This document shows positions 7,213-14,746 of a stretch of DNA of 18,596 bases, in pieces. Both the position numbers and the translations under genes were made by a program. The notes under the pieces are model-generated. The model was given only the letters and a program-made list of their open reading frames with translations, was not told the DNA's origin and searched no databases. Positions within the stretch are counted from its first letter, which is position 1, and every line of letters begins with the position of its first letter. The DNA is from Kangiellaceae bacterium (GTDB lineage: Bacteria > Pseudomonadota > Gammaproteobacteria > Enterobacterales > Kangiellaceae). The stretch is from contig JAUUYO010000032.1 in NCBI GenBank assembly GCA_030590405.1, positions 1 to 18,596 on the forward strand, in the 5' to 3' direction.

Positions 7213-7683
7213 ATGCCAGCCGTTAAGCAAATAATCATTACCGACCAGCCGCTAGATATTGCGGCTCTCAATCAAACGATTCAATCCAATCAAGGTGAAA
7301 GTGGTGCATCGGTGATCTTTACCGGCAATGTTAGAGTGTCGGATGAGGAGCAGGGGCTAACTGGTATGACGCTTGAGCATTATCCAGGAATGACCGAGTT
7401 GTTGTTAGATGAAATTTTAGTCCAGGCCATCGATCGTTGGCAATTAAATCAGGTATTGGTTGCCCATAGAGTCGGTCATTTATCGCCCGGTGAGCCGATT
7501 GTGTTTGTTGGTACCTGTGGTTTGCACCGAAAAGAAACCTTTGAATCGACAGAATTTATTATGGATTATCTTAAGAACAAAGCGACTTTCTGGAAAAAAG
7601 AACATTATTCAAAGAATGGCGCAAATCAAGATGTCTGGGTTGAGTCCAAGCAAAGTGATTTGGACGCGTTAGAACGCTGGTAA
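7213..7683 (+). CDS. moaE: MoaE, molybdopterin synthase catalytic subunit
   Basis: MoaE inserts the dithiolene sulfurs into cPMP to form molybdopterin, working as a heterotetramer with MoaD. The family signatures are FTGNVR near residue 36, LEHYPGMTE near 54, HRVGHLSPGE near 85, and MDYLKNKATFWKKE near 116-129, which carries the catalytic lysines. The usual SAHR motif reads GLHR here. It starts three bases after moaD stops, so translation is likely coupled. 156 residues is close to the family length (~150). Confidence 0.95.
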   Translation: MPAVKQIIITDQPLDIAALNQTIQSNQGESGASVIFTGNVRVSDEEQGLTGMTLEHYPGMTELLLDEILVQAIDRWQLNQVLVAHRVGHLSPGEPIVFVGTCGLHRKETFESTEFIMDYLKNKATFWKKEHYSKNGANQDVWVESKQSDLDALERW

Positions 7684-7735
7684 GCCTGATGCTCAGAGTA
7701 AAATCATCAATCTTTCTTCAGCCAAAAAACTGCTA

Positions 7736-8425
7736 ATGCGGCTAGATAAATTTGTCGCCAAAGCCTCTAATGTTCCCCGCTCAAAGGCTAAAAAGCTCAT
7801 AACCTCCGGACTGGTGACGGTTGATAACGAGCTGTGCAAATCCGTTGGCCTGATTATTTCAGAGCAGCAGTTAGTAAGCCTGTCAGGCAAACCATTATCC
7901 TATCGGCAGCAGCGATATATTTTATTAAACAAACCCAAAGGTTATATTTGCTCAACTAAAGACGAGCAGCATCCCAGCGCGCTCAATTTACTTGGTATGA
8001 CCAGTTTAGCTAAGTTGCATTTTGCTGGTAGATTAGATGTGGATACCAGCGGCCTGGTTTTGATCAGTGATGATGGCCAGTGGACTCACAGAGTGACCTC
8101 TCCAAGATATAAACAACCCAAAAACTATATTGTTGAGATCACTACCCCTTTATCGGACGAACAGCAACAACAGTTAGAAAAAGGTATTTTGTTGAAAGAT
8201 AGCGAGAAAGTCACCTTGCCAGCGGTGGTTTCAGTGATTGATAACGATAAGATTTCATTGACTATTACCGAAGGTCGCTACCACCAGGTGAAGCGAATGT
8301 TGGCTGCAGTTGGTAGCCATGTAACAGGATTGCACCGAGAGTCGATAGGTCACCTAAAAGTGGGTGAAGAATTGAATAGCGGCGAGTGGCGCTATTTGAC
8401 GGAGCAGGAAATAGCTGGCTTTTAA
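7736..8425 (+). CDS. rsuA: RsuA, 16S rRNA pseudouridine-516 synthase
   Basis: The 229-residue product (E. coli RsuA 231) has an N-terminal S4 RNA-binding domain (MRLDKFVAKASNVPRSKAKK) and a pseudouridine synthase domain with the catalytic motif GRLDVDTSGL at 98-107 (Asp101) and GRYHQVKRMLAAVG near 195. It isomerises a uridine in the 530 loop region of 16S rRNA. It follows moaE after 52 bp on the same strand. No clear ribosome site precedes the ATG, and the frame is open upstream without another start codon. RluF-type relatives exist, but length and the S4 start favour RsuA. Confidence 0.88.
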   Translation: MRLDKFVAKASNVPRSKAKKLITSGLVTVDNELCKSVGLIISEQQLVSLSGKPLSYRQQRYILLNKPKGYICSTKDEQHPSALNLLGMTSLAKLHFAGRLDVDTSGLVLISDDGQWTHRVTSPRYKQPKNYIVEITTPLSDEQQQQLEKGILLKDSEKVTLPAVVSVIDNDKISLTITEGRYHQVKRMLAAVGSHVTGLHRESIGHLKVGEELNSGEWRYLTEQEIAGF

Positions 8426-8609
8426 GCGAGTTTAGTTACAATTTTTGATTTGTGGTACCTCGATAGCTGTGTTATTACTGGGAGTTGAACAAGCGCCTAT
8501 ACTTTTTTGAGATAAAAGCGCCAGAAAAATAATAAGACCCAAAAAACTGGGCGATAAAATTAGATAGTATTTAATTCATATTGATAAATCAGGAACTGAG
8601 GGAAATATA

Positions 8610-10799
8610 ATGAGAAAACGGGCCATTGTGTCAATGGTTTTGTCTGCGCTCGTCGTGGGCTGTAACAATGACAATAAAGAATCAACAGAGACAGAAAAAT
8701 CACAGGTTGTCGCAAAAACCGAGGTTGAAACGACCCAAGCTGTGTTCAACCTGGAAACCAATCCGTTTTTTAGTGATTATGATACGCCGTTTGGTATTCC
8801 TCCTTTTGATAAAATAACCAATGAGCATTATGCGCCTGCATTTGATAAAGCGATTGCTGAGGCAAAAGCAGAAATTCTTGTTGTTGCTAACAATGAAGAT
8901 GTGCCAACTTTTGAAAATACTGTTGTAGCGCTTGAATACGGTGGCAAGCTGCTAACCAAAGTTGCAGACGTTTTTTACAACCTGACTGGCGCACACACTA
9001 ATGATGAATTAAAAGCATTATCCAAAGACATTGGCCCAAGGCTGGCTGGCTTGAATGATGATGTAAATCTAAATCCTGAACTATTCAAGCGGGTTGAAAC
9101 GCTTTACAACAAAATCGACTCACTTGATTTACGTGTCGACCAAAAAAAGTTACTGGTTGATCGCTATAAACAATTTGTTCGTGGTGGGGCGGGACTTAAT
9201 GCAGATGATAAACAGCAGCTCAGAGAGCTTAACGCAAAAATCAGTAAGTTAGGATTAGAATTCGCTGACAATGTTCTAGCTGAAACCAACAACTTTGAGT
9301 TAGTCGTTGAAAACAAAAAAGAGCTTGCCGGACTACCTGACTATTTGATCGAAGCAGCTGCAGCAGAAGCGATTAAAAGAGACAAACCTGGCAAATGGGT
9401 GTTTACCACTCATCGGCCAAGCAAAACACCATTATTAATGTTTTCTAAAAATCGTGAACTTCGTGAAAAAATGTGGAAAGGTTATACCCATCGAGGTAAT
9501 AACCATAATACCAATGACAATAACAAAATTGTAGCAGAAATTGCGGCATTAAGAGCGCAAAAAGCGCAGCTACTTGGTTATAAATCGCACGCTCATTTTG
9601 TGCTTGAAGGCAATACCGCCAAGAATCCTGAAAATGTTTATGAACTGCTCAATAAAATCTGGCCTGCCGGCTTAACTCAAGCAAAACAAGAGCTTGCAGA
9701 TATGCAGGCAATGGTTGATGCAGAAGGCGGAAACTATAAAGTTGAAGGGTGGGATTGGCGTTATCTTGCGGAGAAGATCCGTAAGGCCCGTTATGATCTG
9801 GATGAAGAACAAACCAAACCCTACTTTTCACTAGAAGACACCTTAAAAGGGGTCTTTTATACCGTTAATAAACTTTACGGAATGACCTTTAAGGAAAGAA
9901 CAGACCTACCTGTTTATCATGAAGATGTTCGTGTATTTGAAGTTTATTACAAAAATGGTGAATTAATCGGTTTGTATTTAACCGATCACTATGTGCGTGA
10001 GTCAAAACGTGGCGGCGCATGGATGAACGCTTATCGCAGTCAGTATGTTGATGAAAAGGGTGAGTTTGTTAAGCCTATTATCGTTAATGTCTTAAATTAT
10101 CCTAAACCAACCGGTGATAAACCGACGCTATTAACTTTTGGGCAAGCAAGCACCTTGTTCCATGAGTTTGGACATGCTGCTCATGGTTTCCTTTCTAACG
10201 GAATTTACCCTTCTCAAGCGGGAACTTCGGTTCCAAGAGACTTTGTTGAGTTTCCATCACAAGTGCTTGAGAACTGGATGTTTGAACCTGAAGTACTCGC
10301 GAAATTTGCCCGTCACTATGAGACTGGTGAAGTGATCCCACAGGCATTAATTGAAAAAATTCAGGCTGCTGCCCAGTTTGGTCAAGGTTTTGCGACGACT
10401 GAATATATGGCTGCATCATTACTTGATTTAGCTTGGCATACCCAAACGGATACTGTTGCCAAAGATACCAATAAATTTGAAGCCAAGGTGTTGGCTGATT
10501 TAGGTTTAATTCGCCAAATTGCGCCGCGTTATCGGTCGACTTATTTTTCTCATATTTTCTCTGGCGGTTATTCTTCTGGTTATTATGGCTATATCTGGTC
10601 TGAAATTTTGGCTGCTGATGCATTTAATGCATTTAAGGAAAAAGGTATTTTTGATCAGGCAACAGCGGAAGCTTTTAGAGCCAATGTTTTATCCAAAGGT
10701 GGAACCGATGACCCAATGAAATTATATCGTCAGTTTAGAGGTCAGGAACCGGATGCGAAGCATTTGTTGAAAAGTCGAGGGCTACTACTGAATAAGTAG
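8610..10799 (+). CDS. dcp: M3 family zinc metallopeptidase, Dcp-like peptidyl-dipeptidase, lipoprotein
   Basis: The product has 729 residues. The zinc site is HEFGH at 518-522 with Glu547 (VPRDFVEFPSQ) as third ligand. GGYSSGYYGYIWSEILAADA and the C-terminal RQFRGQEPDAKHLL are Dcp features, as is NPFFSDYDTPFGIPPFD near residue 51. Dcp removes C-terminal dipeptides from peptides. Unlike cytoplasmic E. coli Dcp, this protein starts with a lipoprotein signal: basic MRKR, a hydrophobic stretch, then VVG before Cys18. The following residue is Asn rather than Asp, so outer-membrane anchoring is expected. Residues 19-45 are a polar linker. AGGGA six bases before the ATG fixes the start. It is transcribed toward a strong terminator at 10821. 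Confidence 0.92.
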   Translation: MRKRAIVSMVLSALVVGCNNDNKESTETEKSQVVAKTEVETTQAVFNLETNPFFSDYDTPFGIPPFDKITNEHYAPAFDKAIAEAKAEILVVANNEDVPTFENTVVALEYGGKLLTKVADVFYNLTGAHTNDELKALSKDIGPRLAGLNDDVNLNPELFKRVETLYNKIDSLDLRVDQKKLLVDRYKQFVRGGAGLNADDKQQLRELNAKISKLGLEFADNVLAETNNFELVVENKKELAGLPDYLIEAAAAEAIKRDKPGKWVFTTHRPSKTPLLMFSKNRELREKMWKGYTHRGNNHNTNDNNKIVAEIAALRAQKAQLLGYKSHAHFVLEGNTAKNPENVYELLNKIWPAGLTQAKQELADMQAMVDAEGGNYKVEGWDWRYLAEKIRKARYDLDEEQTKPYFSLEDTLKGVFYTVNKLYGMTFKERTDLPVYHEDVRVFEVYYKNGELIGLYLTDHYVRESKRGGAWMNAYRSQYVDEKGEFVKPIIVNVLNYPKPTGDKPTLLTFGQASTLFHEFGHAAHGFLSNGIYPSQAGTSVPRDFVEFPSQVLENWMFEPEVLAKFARHYETGEVIPQALIEKIQAAAQFGQGFATTEYMAASLLDLAWHTQTDTVAKDTNKFEAKVLADLGLIRQIAPRYRSTYFSHIFSGGYSSGYYGYIWSEILAADAFNAFKEKGIFDQATAEAFRANVLSKGGTDDPMKLYRQFRGQEPDAKHLLKSRGLLLNK

Positions 10800-10820
10800 G
10801 CCATTTTTGATTGATTTTGT

Positions 10821-10854
10821 AGCCCGATAAGGTTTTTCTTTATCGGGCTTTTTT
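10821..10854 (+). terminator. Rho-independent terminator after dcp
   Basis: A 10-bp stem AGCCCGATAA (10821-10830) pairs perfectly with TTATCGGGCT (10840-10849), and T10850-10854 follows. On the minus strand no U-run follows, so it acts mainly for plus-strand transcripts. Its T-run overlaps the stop codon of the convergent rluE (10853-10855). Confidence 0.92.
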
Positions 10855-11473
10855 ATAAATCAACCATTCTGTATTCGCCTGGCTTTAATCCCTCCAGTTC
10901 CCATTCTCCAACCGCAACCCGAATTAACCTCAAAGTCGGAAACCCTACCGCCGCAGTCATGCGTCTTACCTGTCTATTTTTTCCTTCTTTAATTGTCAAC
11001 GAAATCCAACGGGTTGGAATATTTTGACGAAACCGAACTGGTGGTATTCTGTCCCATAGGGGTAAGGGGTGTTTTTCGATATCAATGATATGCGCTTTTG
11101 CTGGCTTTGTTTTTCCGTCTTTCAAGGTCACGCCTTTGATTAATTGCTGGATCGCCTCAGATGTGATTTCACCTTCTACCTGAGCCCAATAGGTCTTCGC
11201 CATTTTATGTTTTGGATGGCTGATTTTGTGTTGAAGAGTGCCGTCATTGGTAAGTAACAATAATCCTTCAGAATCTTTATCTAACCTTCCAGCGGGGTAA
11301 ACGCCTTTGATTTTAATAAAATGGGCTAAAGTTGGATCGGTGGCTTCCCCGGTAAATTGGCAGAGAGTATTAAAGGGTTTATTAAATAAAACTAAAACCC
11401 GTTTCTCAGGAGGTTGTTTTTTCCGTGAGTCGGTGAATTTGGAATTTCTGGTGGATTGTCGATTACGGTTCAT
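10853..11473 (-). CDS. rluE: RluE, 23S rRNA pseudouridine-2457 synthase
   Basis: The 206-residue product belongs to the RsuA/RluB/E/F pseudouridine synthases but lacks an S4 domain, as RluE does. It has VLFNKPFNTLCQFT near residue 28, the catalytic motif GRLDKDSEGLLLL at 62-74 (Asp65) and EGKNRQVRRMTAAVGFPTLR near 163-182. The first ~25 residues are basic and polar. It is divergent from icd, as in E. coli. Its 3' end meets the dcp terminator. Confidence 0.9.
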   Translation of the reverse strand: MNRNRQSTRNSKFTDSRKKQPPEKRVLVLFNKPFNTLCQFTGEATDPTLAHFIKIKGVYPAGRLDKDSEGLLLLTNDGTLQHKISHPKHKMAKTYWAQVEGEITSEAIQQLIKGVTLKDGKTKPAKAHIIDIEKHPLPLWDRIPPVRFRQNIPTRWISLTIKEGKNRQVRRMTAAVGFPTLRLIRVAVGEWELEGLKPGEYRMVDL

Positions 11474-11537
11474 GGGGTAGGCTACTGTTAATATTTCAGA
11501 TATTGGAAAATTATTTTAACTTGAATTGTTTTAACTT

Positions 11538-11630
11538 GAGGTCAAATATTAATCTAAACTCTTTATTCAAACGACGGATTTCTTAGGTCGAGTCGGTATT
11601 TTGACCTCTATCAGTATATCGACCTATATT
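11538..11630 (+). promoter_or_regulatory. Candidate icd promoter with four AGGTCRA half-sites
   Basis: TTGACC (11601-11606), an 18-bp spacer and TATATT (11625-11630) form a sigma70 candidate. Four copies of AGGTCRA surround it: AGGTCAA at 11539-11545 and AGGTCGA at 11585-11591 on the plus strand, then TTGACCT at 11601-11607 and TCGACCT at 11619-11625 as inverted copies. The outer-type pair extends to a perfect 9-bp inverted repeat, GAGGTCAAA with TTTGACCTC. Two half-sites overlap the -35 and spacer, suggesting repression. A separate TATAAT at 11638-11643 has no matching -35. Binding protein unknown. Confidence 0.45.
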
Positions 11631-11649
11631 TTTAACGTATAATCCGCGC

Positions 11650-11684
11650 AAGCACCAAGCACCAAGCACCAAGCACCAAGCACC
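11650..11684 (+). repeat. Five perfect tandem copies of AAGCACC in the icd leader
   Basis: The 7-bp unit is repeated exactly five times without mismatch, 36 bp before the icd start codon and just after the TATAAT at 11638. Arrays like this can gain or lose units by slippage (known), which would change leader length but not the reading frame. It contains no plausible ribosome site. Confidence 0.9.
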
Positions 11685-11720
11685 CGAATCTGAACCAATT
11701 GCTCATATCAGGAACTAACA

Positions 11721-13946
11721 ATGACCAACTCTAAGATTATCTATACTATCACCGACGAAGCGCCAGCGCTTGCGACTTTCTCATTCTTACCCATCGTAGA
11801 AGCTTTTACCAAAGCGGCAGGCGTATCAGTTGAAACGCGCGACATTTCGCTCGCTGGTCGTATTTTGGCAAATTTTCCAGAACATTTAAATGCCGAGCAA
11901 AAAGTAGATGATGCATTACAAGAGCTAGGGGTACTGGCTAAATCACCACAAGCCAACATTATTAAGCTGCCTAATATCAGCGCTTCCATTCCTCAGCTAA
12001 TTGAGGCGGTTAAAGAGTTACAATCTAAAGGTTATAACATTCCTGATTTTCCAGCCAATCCACAAACTGAAGATGAAAAGGCCGTTCGAACCCAATTTGC
12101 AAAAGTCTTGGGCAGTGCGGTTAATCCAGTGCTTCGCGAAGGCAATTCTGACAGGCGAGCACCAGCATCAGTCAAGCAATACGCAAAAAATAATCCTCAT
12201 TCAATGGGCGTCTGGAGTTCTGATTCAAAATCTCATGTGGCAAACATGTCAGAAGGAGATTTTTATCACAGCGAGCAATCGACGGTTATATCGGAAGATG
12301 GTGAAGTCAAAATAGCGTTAATCGATAATCAAGGCAATGAAACAGTTTTAAAGCAAGCTACGGCAGTACTCGCAGGTGAGATTATCGATGCTTCTGCAAT
12401 GAGCAAAAATACTTTAAGAGCCTTTTTAGAAACGCAAATGCAAGACGCCAAAGAGAAGGGCATTCTTTTCTCTATCCACCTCAAAGCGACGATGATGAAA
12501 GTATCTGATCCGATCATGTTTGGTCATGTTGTTTCTGTGTTCTTTAAAGACGCTTTTGAAAAACACGCCGATACATTCGTGGAGATGGGCGTTAATCCTG
12601 ATAACGGTTTAGCGGCACTGCTTGATAAAGTTGCAGAACTACCTGATGCAAAACGCGCCGAAATTGAAGCGGATATCCAGGCTTGTTACGAGAGCCGACC
12701 AGCGATTGCGATGGTCGATTCCGATAAAGGCATTACCAATTTACATATGCCTAATGATGTCATTATTGATGCCTCCATGCCAGCTTACATTCGCTCTTCT
12801 GGCAAAATGTGGGGCGCTGATGGACGGTTGCACGATACCAAGTTTGTTATTCCTGATACTTGCTATTCAGAGTTTTATCAGCAAGTAATCGAAGATTGCC
12901 AGGCCAATGGTGCCTATGACCCAACGACTATGGGCAGCGTGTCCAATGTAGGCCTGATGGCACAAAAGGCTGAAGAATATGGCTCTCACGACAAAACTTT
13001 TAAAATTATTGCTGATGGTAAGGTGCAAGTTACTGACCAAACTGGCAAGCTATTGCTCGAAGTCGCGGTTGAGCAGGGGGATATCTGGAGAATGTGTCAG
13101 GCAAAAGATGCGCCGATCAAAGACTGGATTAAATTGGCCGTTAACCGAGCCAGAGCAACTGGCAACCCTGCCATCTTTTGGTTAGATGAAAATCGTGCGC
13201 ATGATGCGCAGTTAATTAGCAAAGTGGATCAGTATTTACCTGAGCACGATACCAGTGGTTTGGACATTCAAATTATGAAACCGGTTGATGCGGTTAATTA
13301 TTCTATTAAACGCATTCGAAATGGTGAAGATACTGTTTCCGTAACCGGTAACGTACTGAGAGATTACCTAACTGATTTATTCCCAATTCTGGAAGTTGGA
13401 ACTAGTGCAAAAATGCTCTCGATAGTACCTTTGATGAATGGTGGCGGATTGTTTGAAACCGGTGCTGGTGGCTCGGCACCTAAACATGTTCAGCAATTTG
13501 CTGATGAGGGGCACCTGCGTTGGGATTCTTTGGGAGAATTCCTGGCACTCGCGGCTTCGTTGGAACATTTAGCCGAAACTAATAGTAATGATAAAGCCTT
13601 GATCCTGGCTGACACTCTCGATAAAGCGACTGGCAAATTCTTATTGGAAAATAAATCGCCTTCTCGAAAGGTTAATGAGCTGGATAATCGTGGTAGTCAT
13701 TTTTATTTGATGATGTTTTGGGCACAAGGTTTATCTGAGCAAACTAAAGATGCTGATTTGGCGGCGCAATTTGTTGATATCGCCAAACAGCTTGCCGATA
13801 ACGAATCGACCATTGTCGCTGAGTTAAACAATGCTCAAGGTAACAAAATAGATTTAGGCGGTTATTATTCAATGGATAGCAATAAAGTGTCGGCTGCGAT
13901 GCGTCCAAGTGAAACTTTAAATCGAATTCTTGCTTGTCTTGAGTAG
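11721..13946 (+). CDS. icd: Isocitrate dehydrogenase, monomeric NADP-dependent type
   Basis: The 741-residue product is the monomeric IDH (IDH-II) type, unrelated in sequence to the homodimeric enzyme of about 416 residues in E. coli. It oxidatively decarboxylates isocitrate to 2-oxoglutarate with NADP+ in the TCA cycle. Substrate-binding residues known from the Azotobacter enzyme are in place at the same numbers: Ser132 and Arg139 in GSAVNPVLREGNSDRR, Arg145, and Lys255 in SIHLKATMMK. The start MTNSKIIYTITDEAPALAT is typical. AGGA lies seven bases before the ATG. It is divergent from rluE and followed by cspD-clpS-clpA-infA-bpt, the order seen in Shewanella and Pseudomonas-type genomes. Confidence 0.97.
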   Translation: MTNSKIIYTITDEAPALATFSFLPIVEAFTKAAGVSVETRDISLAGRILANFPEHLNAEQKVDDALQELGVLAKSPQANIIKLPNISASIPQLIEAVKELQSKGYNIPDFPANPQTEDEKAVRTQFAKVLGSAVNPVLREGNSDRRAPASVKQYAKNNPHSMGVWSSDSKSHVANMSEGDFYHSEQSTVISEDGEVKIALIDNQGNETVLKQATAVLAGEIIDASAMSKNTLRAFLETQMQDAKEKGILFSIHLKATMMKVSDPIMFGHVVSVFFKDAFEKHADTFVEMGVNPDNGLAALLDKVAELPDAKRAEIEADIQACYESRPAIAMVDSDKGITNLHMPNDVIIDASMPAYIRSSGKMWGADGRLHDTKFVIPDTCYSEFYQQVIEDCQANGAYDPTTMGSVSNVGLMAQKAEEYGSHDKTFKIIADGKVQVTDQTGKLLLEVAVEQGDIWRMCQAKDAPIKDWIKLAVNRARATGNPAIFWLDENRAHDAQLISKVDQYLPEHDTSGLDIQIMKPVDAVNYSIKRIRNGEDTVSVTGNVLRDYLTDLFPILEVGTSAKMLSIVPLMNGGGLFETGAGGSAPKHVQQFADEGHLRWDSLGEFLALAASLEHLAETNSNDKALILADTLDKATGKFLLENKSPSRKVNELDNRGSHFYLMMFWAQGLSEQTKDADLAAQFVDIAKQLADNESTIVAELNNAQGNKIDLGGYYSMDSNKVSAAMRPSETLNRILACLE

Positions 13947-13985
13947 AGCGATTATAGATGGTTGTTACTTTGGTTGCTTAAACTA

Positions 13986-14054
13986 TCGTCATTTCTGACT
14001 AAATAATCTCAGCTGCTCTTATCCCGAGTTGAGGTTATATATTGGGAATGACGA
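13986..14054. repeat. Inverted repeat between icd and cspD (TCGTCATT...AATGACGA)
   Basis: Arms TCGTCATT (13986-13993) and AATGACGA (14047-14054) match perfectly over 8 bp and continue inward with wobble pairs. An inner CTCA/TGAG stem lies at 14008-14011 and 14030-14033. GTCATTCC-like palindromes are widely dispersed in gammaproteobacteria (general knowledge), so this may be a decayed copy. No T-run follows, so it is at best a weak terminator. The rest of the 287-bp gap (13947-14233) holds only a small hairpin at 14184-14205, on the cspD side. Confidence 0.4.
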
Positions 14055-14233
14055 GAGTTGGGTCATCTAAGAGCATTTGAGTTTATTTAACTTTATCCAA
14101 CTTCGAGTTATATCGACCATTTTTTCATGGCATAACTACTTTTATTTGGGCAATCTGCGAATGAGATATGCCGCATACTACTTTGCTGATGGTTTTAAAC
14201 CAGCAATATAAACAAGCTCTATCGATTAACGAG

Positions 14234-14458
14234 TTACTCTTCGTCAGTTTTTACATCAACAGAACTAATTTCCTGTGCGTGAAGTCCTTTAGGACCTTCA
14301 AAGGTATCGAAGGATACTTCCTGCCCAGCTTTGAGGCTTTTGTATCCATCCATCTCGATGGTTGAGTAGTGTGCAAATATATCATCACCACCGTCATCGG
14401 GCCGAATGAAACCATAACCCTTAGCATTGTTAAACCATTTAACAGTACCCGTCGCCAT
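14234..14458 (-). CDS. cspD: CspD, cold-shock-domain protein
   Basis: The 74-residue product has a single cold-shock domain with RNP1 KGYGFI (13-18) and RNP2 DIFAHY (26-31), plus STIEMDGYKSLKAGQ, which is close to E. coli CspD. CspD binds single-stranded DNA/RNA and inhibits replication; in E. coli it is made in stationary phase and under nutrient stress rather than by cold. The divergent location next to clpS is the conserved cspD-clpS-clpA arrangement. An AAGGAG ribosome site sits six bases before the ATG. The acidic tail DVKTDEE is also CspD-like. Confidence 0.95.
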   Translation of the reverse strand: MATGTVKWFNNAKGYGFIRPDDGGDDIFAHYSTIEMDGYKSLKAGQEVSFDTFEGPKGLHAQEISSVDVKTDEE

Positions 14459-14539
14459 ATACTACTCCTTGAATTTGCCTTTATTACAAATGCTCATTTA
14501 TCAACTCAGCTGTTAAACCTAGCCAATCAATTAAGCCAA

Positions 14540-14562
14540 GCTTGTACAACGGTCATACAAGC
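14540..14562. promoter_or_regulatory. Inverted repeat GCTTGTA-N9-TACAAGC in the cspD upstream region
   Basis: A perfect 7-bp inverted repeat with a 9-base centre lies 82-104 bp upstream of the cspD start. Its left arm overlaps GTACAACGGT (14544-14553), which recurs with one change near clpS at 14679. It could be an operator or a hairpin in the cspD leader. Function is inferred. Confidence 0.35.
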
Positions 14563-14643
14563 GGACACATAAATCTCATAATCTCGTAAAAAAGTCAAGT
14601 ATTGTTTGAAAATTCAATTAATCTATAGACAAAATTGTTAAAC

Positions 14644-14694
14644 TTGAAAAGTGAATGGAAATACCCCATATATTAGAAGTACAATGGTTTGTAC
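14644..14694 (+). promoter_or_regulatory. Candidate clpS promoter with overlapping dyad GTACAA-TGGT-TTGTAC
   Basis: TTGAAA (14644-14649) and TATATT (14669-14674) are 19 bp apart, slightly long for sigma70. A perfect 6-bp dyad at 14679-14694 would sit on the start site, which suits a repressor. A 12-bp direct repeat, ACTAAAATAAAC, follows at 14703-14714 and 14734-14745, the second copy directly before the clpS ATG. Confidence 0.35.
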
Positions 14695-14746
14695 GATTTT
14701 TTACTAAAATAAACACATTTTTTCTTCTGGTTGACTAAAATAAACT

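Noticed and set aside
8426..8609. Riboswitch or small RNA in the rsuA-dcp gap
   Set aside because: Only a short CCCA/TGGG hairpin and a repeated AAGCGCC are visible; a promoter guess (TTGAGA at 8507, TAATAA 17 bp later) is too weak to list.
11650..11684. CRISPR-like array before icd
   Set aside because: The units are 7 bp and contiguous with no spacers, so this is a simple tandem repeat.
14168..14365. Plus-strand 65-codon frame over the cspD 3' end
   Set aside because: It is mostly antisense to cspD, has no ribosome site and no recognisable composition.
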